This document shows positions 60,551 through 64,000 of a DNA stretch of 64,000 nucleotides, piece by piece. The notes under the pieces were generated by a model, which saw nothing but the letters and a program-made list of their open reading frames with translations, was not told the origin of the DNA and made no database searches. The stretch covers positions 109,139 through 173,138 of the forward strand of contig NZ_JAPCHV010000004.1 of assembly GCF_026107645.2 (NCBI RefSeq). Direction: 5' to 3'. This DNA is from Flavobacterium sp. MFBS3-15 (lineage in GTDB: Bacteria; Bacteroidota; Bacteroidia; Flavobacteriales; Flavobacteriaceae). How positions within the stretch are numbered: the stretch's first letter is position 1; every line of letters begins with the position of its first letter. The position numbers were made by a program, and so were the translations under genes.

Positions 60551-60581
60551 TTGTTGGACTGTGTAAAAATGGTTAGTTTTG
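60551..60581 (+). promoter_or_regulatory. Promoter of proS (TTG-N20-TAGTTTTG)
   Basis: TTG at 60551-60553 and TAGTTTTG at 60574-60581 are 20 bases apart. The proS ATG is 55 bases beyond the -7 box. Confidence 0.55.
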
Positions 60582-60636
60582 CCACAGCATTATTTTTAAT
60601 ATAAATATAAACAATTTTTGTGCCAAATAATTTAAA

Positions 60637-62109
60637 ATGAGTAAGAATTTAACCAAGCGCGCAGAGGATTATTCCAAATGGTATAATGAACTGGTGGTAA
60701 AAGCCGACCTTGCCGAAAATTCGGGGGTTAGGGGTTGCATGGTGATCAAGCCGTATGGCTATGCAATCTGGGAAAAAATGCAGGCAGAACTGGACAGGAT
60801 GTTTAAAGAGACAGGCCACCAGAATGCATATTTCCCGCTGTTCATCCCCAAGTCATATTTCAGTAAGGAGGCAAGCCACGTAGACGGCTTTGCTAAAGAA
60901 TGTGCCGTTGTTACTCATTACAGGCTTAAAACCGGCGAAGATGGTAAAATTGAGGTAGACCCGGATGCGAAGCTTGAAGAAGAGCTTATCGTGCGCCCGA
61001 CTTCTGAAACCATCATATGGGATACCTACCGCGGCTGGATACAGTCCTACCGCGACCTGCCATTGCTTATCAACCAATGGGCCAACGTGGTGCGTTGGGA
61101 AATGCGTACGCGCTTGTTCCTGAGGACGGCTGAATTCCTTTGGCAGGAAGGCCACACGGCACACGCTACCCAAACAGAAGCTATTGCCGAGGCGGAACAA
61201 ATGATGAATGTATATGCCGACTTTGCCGAGAACTTCATGGCAATTCCGGTTATAAAAGGCGTGAAAAGCGCCAATGAGCGTTTTGCAGGTGCTATAGAGA
61301 CCTATTGCATCGAAGCGCTGATGCAGGACGGTAAAGCGCTGCAGGCGGGTACGTCGCATTTCCTCGGGCAGAACTTTGCCAAGGCATTCGACGTGAAATT
61401 TGCCAACCAGGAAGGTAAGCAGGAGTATGTATGGGCTACCTCATGGGGGGTGTCTACCCGTTTGATGGGTGCGTTGGTGATGACACACTCTGATGATAAC
61501 GGCCTTGTGCTGCCTCCAAACCTGGCTCCTATACAGGTGGTTATCGTTCCTATATATAAAGGGGATGAGCAACTCGCGGCCATATCCGAAGAGGCAAAAC
61601 AACTGATGGCGAGGCTTAGGAAGCTTGGCATCTCTGTAAAATATGACGACAGGACCACGCACAAGCCGGGCTGGAAATTCAATGAATACGAACTTAAGGG
61701 TGTGCCCGTACGTGTTGCCATAGGCCCCAACGACCTAGCCAACGGTACATTTGAAGTGGCCAGGAGGGATAATCTTACAAAAGAAACAGTGCTTAGCGCC
61801 GATATTGTTACCTACATAAGCGACCTGTTGGAGGAAATGCAGAAGAACTTGTTTGTAAAAGCGCTGAATTACAGGGAGGAGCATATTACCGAGGTAAATT
61901 CGTTTGAAGAGTTCAAGGGTGTGCTGGATAATAAAGGAGGCTTTATATCGGCCCACTGGGACGGCACGCCTGCTACAGAAGAAAAGATAAAAGAGCTTAC
62001 CAAAGCCACCATCCGCTGCATACCTTTAGACAGGAAGGAAGAGGCGGGAACCTGTGTGTTTACTGGTGCTCCGTCGGCAGGAAGGGTGCTGTTTGCAAGA
62101 GCCTATTAA
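60637..62109 (+). CDS. proS: Prolyl-tRNA synthetase (eukaryote-like, short type)
   Basis: 490 residues, without the editing INS domain of bacterial-type ProRS. Motif 1 lies in [16 protein letters not shown]; motif 2 is [31 protein letters not shown]; motif 3 is in [27 protein letters not shown]. The end is the family [18 protein letters not shown]. It charges tRNA-Pro. It has its own promoter and is followed by tRNA genes. Confidence 0.95.
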   Translation: MSKNLTKRAEDYSKWYNELVVKADLAENSGVRGCMVIKPYGYAIWEKMQAELDRMFKETGHQNAYFPLFIPKSYFSKEASHVDGFAKECAVVTHYRLKTGEDGKIEVDPDAKLEEELIVRPTSETIIWDTYRGWIQSYRDLPLLINQWANVVRWEMRTRLFLRTAEFLWQEGHTAHATQTEAIAEAEQMMNVYADFAENFMAIPVIKGVKSANERFAGAIETYCIEALMQDGKALQAGTSHFLGQNFAKAFDVKFANQEGKQEYVWATSWGVSTRLMGALVMTHSDDNGLVLPPNLAPIQVVIVPIYKGDEQLAAISEEAKQLMARLRKLGISVKYDDRTTHKPGWKFNEYELKGVPVRVAIGPNDLANGTFEVARRDNLTKETVLSADIVTYISDLLEEMQKNLFVKALNYREEHITEVNSFEEFKGVLDNKGGFISAHWDGTPATEEKIKELTKATIRCIPLDRKEEAGTCVFTGAPSAGRVLFARAY

Positions 62110-62136
62110 TTTTTTTAATATTTTTTTGTTTAGCTC

Positions 62137-62166
62137 TTGCGGAAATAAAAAATAGTTGTATTTTTG
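62137..62166 (+). promoter_or_regulatory. Promoter of the tRNA-Glu pair (TTG-N19-TATTTTTG)
   Basis: TTG at 62137-62139 and TATTTTTG at 62159-62166 are 19 bases apart, and the first tRNA begins 23 bases after the -7 box. Confidence 0.6.
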
Positions 62167-62189
62167 CATCCGCATTAGAGAAACAAAAT

Positions 62190-62261
62190 GGCCCGTTCGT
62201 CTATCGGTTAGGACTTCAGATTTTCATTCTGGCAAGAGGGGTTCGATTCCCCTACGGGCTA
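62190..62261 (+). tRNA. tRNA-Glu (UUC)
   Basis: The acceptor stem GGCCCGT/ACGGGCT (one G-T pair) is followed by an A discriminator. The anticodon loop is TTTTCAT with anticodon TTC in a five-base stem TCAGA/TCTGG. The T-loop GTTCGATTC is complete. 72 bases; CCA is not encoded. A nearly identical second copy lies 20 bases downstream. Confidence 0.95.
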
Positions 62262-62281
62262 CAAATTTTAAAAACGGCAAC

Positions 62282-62353
62282 GGTCCGTTCGTCTAGGGGT
62301 TAGGACTTCAGATTTTCATTCTGGCAACAGGGGTTCGATTCCCCTACGGACTA
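62282..62353 (+). tRNA. tRNA-Glu (UUC), second copy
   Basis: Acceptor stem GGTCCGT/ACGGACT (one G-T pair), anticodon TTC in TTTTCAT, T-loop GTTCGATTC. It differs from the first copy in the acceptor stem, the D-loop (TAGGGGTTAGG against TATCGGTTAGG) and AACAG against AAGAG in the variable region, so it is a diverged tandem duplicate. Confidence 0.95.
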
Positions 62354-62389
62354 CAAAAAGAAATAATAAGACATTAAGTTAAAAAGAAC

Positions 62390-62641
62390 ATGGCAAACCA
62401 TAAGTCAGCTTTAAAGAGGATAAGGACAAACGAGAAGAAGAGGGTGTTGAACAGGTATCAGCATAAAACCACGCGTAACGCTATCAAAGCTATACGTTTG
62501 GCTACTGATAAAAATGAGGCTTCAGAGAAACTATCTTCTGTAATCTCCATGATCGACAAACTGGCGAAGAAAAACATCATTCACGCCAACAAGGCTTCTA
62601 ACCTGAAGTCAAAACTTACAAGGCACGTAGCGGCTCTTTAA
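62390..62641 (+). CDS. rpsT: Small-subunit ribosomal protein bS20
   Basis: 83 residues of helix-rich basic protein: ANHKSALKRIRTNEKKRVLN, LSSVISMIDKLAKKNIIHANKASNLKSKLTRHV. It binds 16S rRNA in the body of the 30S subunit. It starts 36 bases after the second tRNA-Glu and may share its transcript. Confidence 0.96.
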   Translation: MANHKSALKRIRTNEKKRVLNRYQHKTTRNAIKAIRLATDKNEASEKLSSVISMIDKLAKKNIIHANKASNLKSKLTRHVAAL

Positions 62642-62664
62642 TCAGAGCACTCCTGATAATACAG

Positions 62665-62692
62665 AAGCTCCCGTAATACGGGAGCTTTTTTG
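62665..62692 (+). terminator. Terminator of rpsT
   Basis: AAGCTCCCGT (62665-62674) and ACGGGAGCTT (62678-62687) pair across AAT, followed by TTTT. Confidence 0.85.
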
Positions 62693-62820
62693 TTTTGTAA
62701 AATATTATAATTTTTAAGGGCAAAAGTATAAGTGCTCTTCTTTGGCGTAATCCTATATTTACAAAGTGAAGAATGAAGATTCTTTTCATAATAATTACAT
62801 TAGTTTATACTTTGTATTTC

Positions 62821-62860
62821 AAATCCTCCCCTTCTGTCAAGTTTGGGGAGGATTTTTTAT
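62821..62860. terminator. Second hairpin downstream of rpsT
   Basis: AAATCCTCCCC (62821-62831) and GGGGAGGATTT (62845-62855) are exact arms with a 13-base loop, followed by TTT. The region between it and rpsT has no gene. Confidence 0.65.
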
Positions 62861-62884
62861 TATTGAGGATTGCCATTAAATGAA

Positions 62885-62915
62885 AAAGCCTTTTTACGGT
62901 ATGTAAAAAGGCTTT
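62885..62915 (-). terminator. Terminator of the collagen-like gene
   Basis: AAAGCCTTTTTAC (62885-62897) and GTAAAAAGGCTTT (62903-62915) pair across GGTAT. It sits 20 bases beyond the leftward stop. Confidence 0.75.
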
Positions 62916-62935
62916 CAGTTGATTCTGGATATGTA

Positions 62936-64000
62936 TTAGAAAGTAAACCAGTAGGTTCCGTTAAATATCAAGATTACACCTTTGGAAGTGGTCCCTCCAA
63001 ATTCGTTAAATGTTGATGTCCCGTAGTTAAAACCGCCATCCCTGAAAAATTTTCCGTTAGGGTTAATTGTAGCATTTGTACTTTCGCTAAATAAATATAG
63101 CGTTTGCCCTGCCGGTGGATTTGGAGGTAAAAGTACGCTATGATTGCTTGTTATGTAAACAAATTGGTTTGCTGTGCTCAATACTACACCGCCTGAACTT
63201 ACTGTGGTTACAGCTATCGGTCCGGGTGCAGGTGCTGCCCATTGCCCGTCCCCTCTCAGGTAAGTGGTGGATGATGCTGTACCGCCCGCACTTATGTTTG
63301 AAGTCGTAACGGCCCCATCAGTTATTGTTGTAACACCCGCTGATGTAATCGTTACATCTCCCGACATTGTTGCCGGTGCCTGCGGTGAAAACGGTGTTCC
63401 GCCTGTAAGGTATACCTGTCCTGATGCAGTGCCATTAGCAAATCCGGGTCCCGCCGGCCCTGTTGCTCCTGCCGGTCCTGTTGCTCCCGATGGCCCTGTT
63501 GGCCCTGCAGGTCCCGTAAGCCCGATTGGCCCGGTTGGTCCTTCGGGTCCTGTTGCTCCCGATGGCCCTGCAGGTCCCGTAAGCCCGATTGGCCCGGTTG
63601 GTCCTTCGGGTCCTGTTGCTCCCGTTGGTCCGATTGGCCCGGTCGCGCCAATGGGTCCGGTTGCGCCTGTAGCTCCTGTAAGGCCCGTTGGTCCCGCGGG
63701 TCCTGCAGGTCCTGTAAGTCCGATTGGCCCTGTTGCGCCAATGGGTCCTGTTGCGCCTGTAGCTCCTGTAAGTCCTATTGGTCCGGTTGCTCCTGCGGGT
63801 CCTGCAGGTCCTGTCAAGCCTATTGGCCCGGTCGCGCCAATGGGTCCGGTTGCACCTGTAGCGCCTGTAAGCCCGGTTGGTCCTGCGGGTCCTGCAGGTC
63901 CTGTCAAGCCTATTGGCCCGGTCGCGCCAATGGGTCCGGTTGCACCTGTAGCGCCTGTAAGCCCGGTTGGTCCTGCGGGTCCTGCAGGTCCTGTCAAGCC
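62936..64000 (-). CDS. Collagen-like Gly-X-Y repeat protein, C-terminal part (5' truncated by window)
   Basis: 354 residues are visible; the frame stays open to the window edge, so the N-terminus is missing. About 190 residues of Gly-X-Y triplets, mostly GPAGP-, GATGPIGA- and GPTGLTG-types, are organised in a 30-residue (90-base) unit repeated several times. They then break up into [10 protein letters not shown] blocks. The C-terminal domain (about 165 residues) begins [13 protein letters not shown] and contains [13 protein letters not shown], a phrase also common in phage tail-fibre and bacterial collagen-like trimerisation heads. It is likely a surface-exposed triple-helical filament. Confidence 0.85.
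   Translation of the reverse strand, partial: GLTGPAGPAGPTGLTGATGATGPIGATGPIGLTGPAGPAGPTGLTGATGATGPIGATGPIGLTGPAGPAGATGPIGLTGATGATGPIGATGPIGLTGPAGPAGPTGLTGATGATGPIGATGPIGPTGATGPEGPTGPIGLTGPAGPSGATGPEGPTGPIGLTGPAGPTGPSGATGPAGATGPAGPGFANGTASGQVYLTGGTPFSPQAPATMSGDVTITSAGVTTITDGAVTTSNISAGGTASSTTYLRGDGQWAAPAPGPIAVTTVSSGGVVLSTANQFVYITSNHSVLLPPNPPAGQTLYLFSESTNATINPNGKFFRDGGFNYGTSTFNEFGGTTSKGVILIFNGTYWFTF
63445..64000 (-). repeat. 90-base tandem repeats encoding Gly-X-Y triplets
   Basis: The phrase GCGCCAATGGGTCC and its neighbours recur about every 90 bases from 63640 to 64000. The copies near 63880 and 63970 are almost identical over 90 bases, while those near 63450-63620 are more degraded and shorter (about 45-66 bases). 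The pattern suggests recent expansion at the 5' side. Confidence 0.75.

Noticed and set aside
63352..63741. A Gln/Arg-rich frame overlapping the collagen-like gene
   Set aside because: It is a shifted reading of the Gly-X-Y repeats on the same strand; the collagen frame has a coherent C-terminal domain and terminator.
63445..64000. Possible CRISPR array from regularly spaced repeats
   Set aside because: The repeats encode Gly-X-Y triplets in frame, have no unique spacers and no cas genes are nearby.

Overview
This window is chromosomal DNA from a member of the Bacteroidota, most likely Flavobacteriaceae and close to Flavobacterium. The evidence is: promoter boxes of the Bacteroidota type (TTTG about 20 bases upstream of TAnnTTTG), few Shine-Dalgarno sites, several TTG starts, a Bacteroidota-only small ribosomal protein next to rpmB-rpmG, a bacillithiol enzyme (BshC), FadL/OmpP1-like and plug-less TonB-receptor-like barrels, a DnaJ with a half-size zinc domain, and dispersed intergenic palindromes. 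The genus is inferred from this combination; no 16S rRNA gene is present.

Layout. 1-7.4 kb: the end of a surface-polysaccharide locus (sulfatase-fold protein, FemAB/GNAT-like protein, Wzx-type flippase, four glycosyltransferases, an FdtA-like sugar isomerase). 7.5-13.7 kb: ftsE, then a promoter driving a 1004-residue exported TPR protein and a plug-less outer-membrane barrel, then a GreA-like coiled-coil protein. 13.9-20.1 kb: asnB, grpE-dnaJ, and a NatAB-like ABC exporter preceded by an unusual repeated motif. 20.2-24.5 kb: exported proteins of unknown function, an NtrC-type regulator without a DNA-binding domain, and a degenerate DEAD-box protein. 24.5-29.7 kb: an HtrA protease divergent from dapF, a GNAT enzyme, mltG and a lysozyme-like exported protein. 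30-32.6 kb: dnaA, a low-molecular-weight phosphatase and an RsmI-like methyltransferase in one leftward unit. 32.8-40.9 kb: thioesterase, YigZ, HAD phosphatase, ribD, GNAT, prmC, a MacB/FtsX-type permease and hisS, separated by several repeat families. 40.9-46.4 kb: a pair of duplicated small genes, lipoproteins, a D,D-dipeptidase, and an exonuclease-FAH-Hpt-cinA run. 46.4-48.5 kb: rpmB-rpmG-DUF4295-ftsY. 48.4-53.6 kb: serine hydrolase, DUF721 protein, ndk, a ParE-type toxin-antitoxin pair, bshC. 53.6-62.7 kb: a large radical SAM protein, rimO, an OmpP1-like porin, a Gly/Trp-rich lipoprotein, proS, two tRNA-Glu genes and rpsT. 62.9-64 kb: the 3' part of a collagen-like gene built from 90-base repeats.

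Most of the window is housekeeping. The least explained parts are the TPR/barrel pair; the regulator with neither a helix-turn-helix nor a standard sigma-54 loop; the four-copy TTTTAGGG/CCCTAAAA array upstream of the ABC exporter; the radical SAM gene with an in-frame insert resembling a dispersed repeat and a CX4CX2C cluster motif; the tandem pair of 75-77-residue proteins; and the collagen-like locus. No CRISPR array, prophage, insertion sequence or integrase was found. Family assignments come from reading motifs by eye, without a database search.
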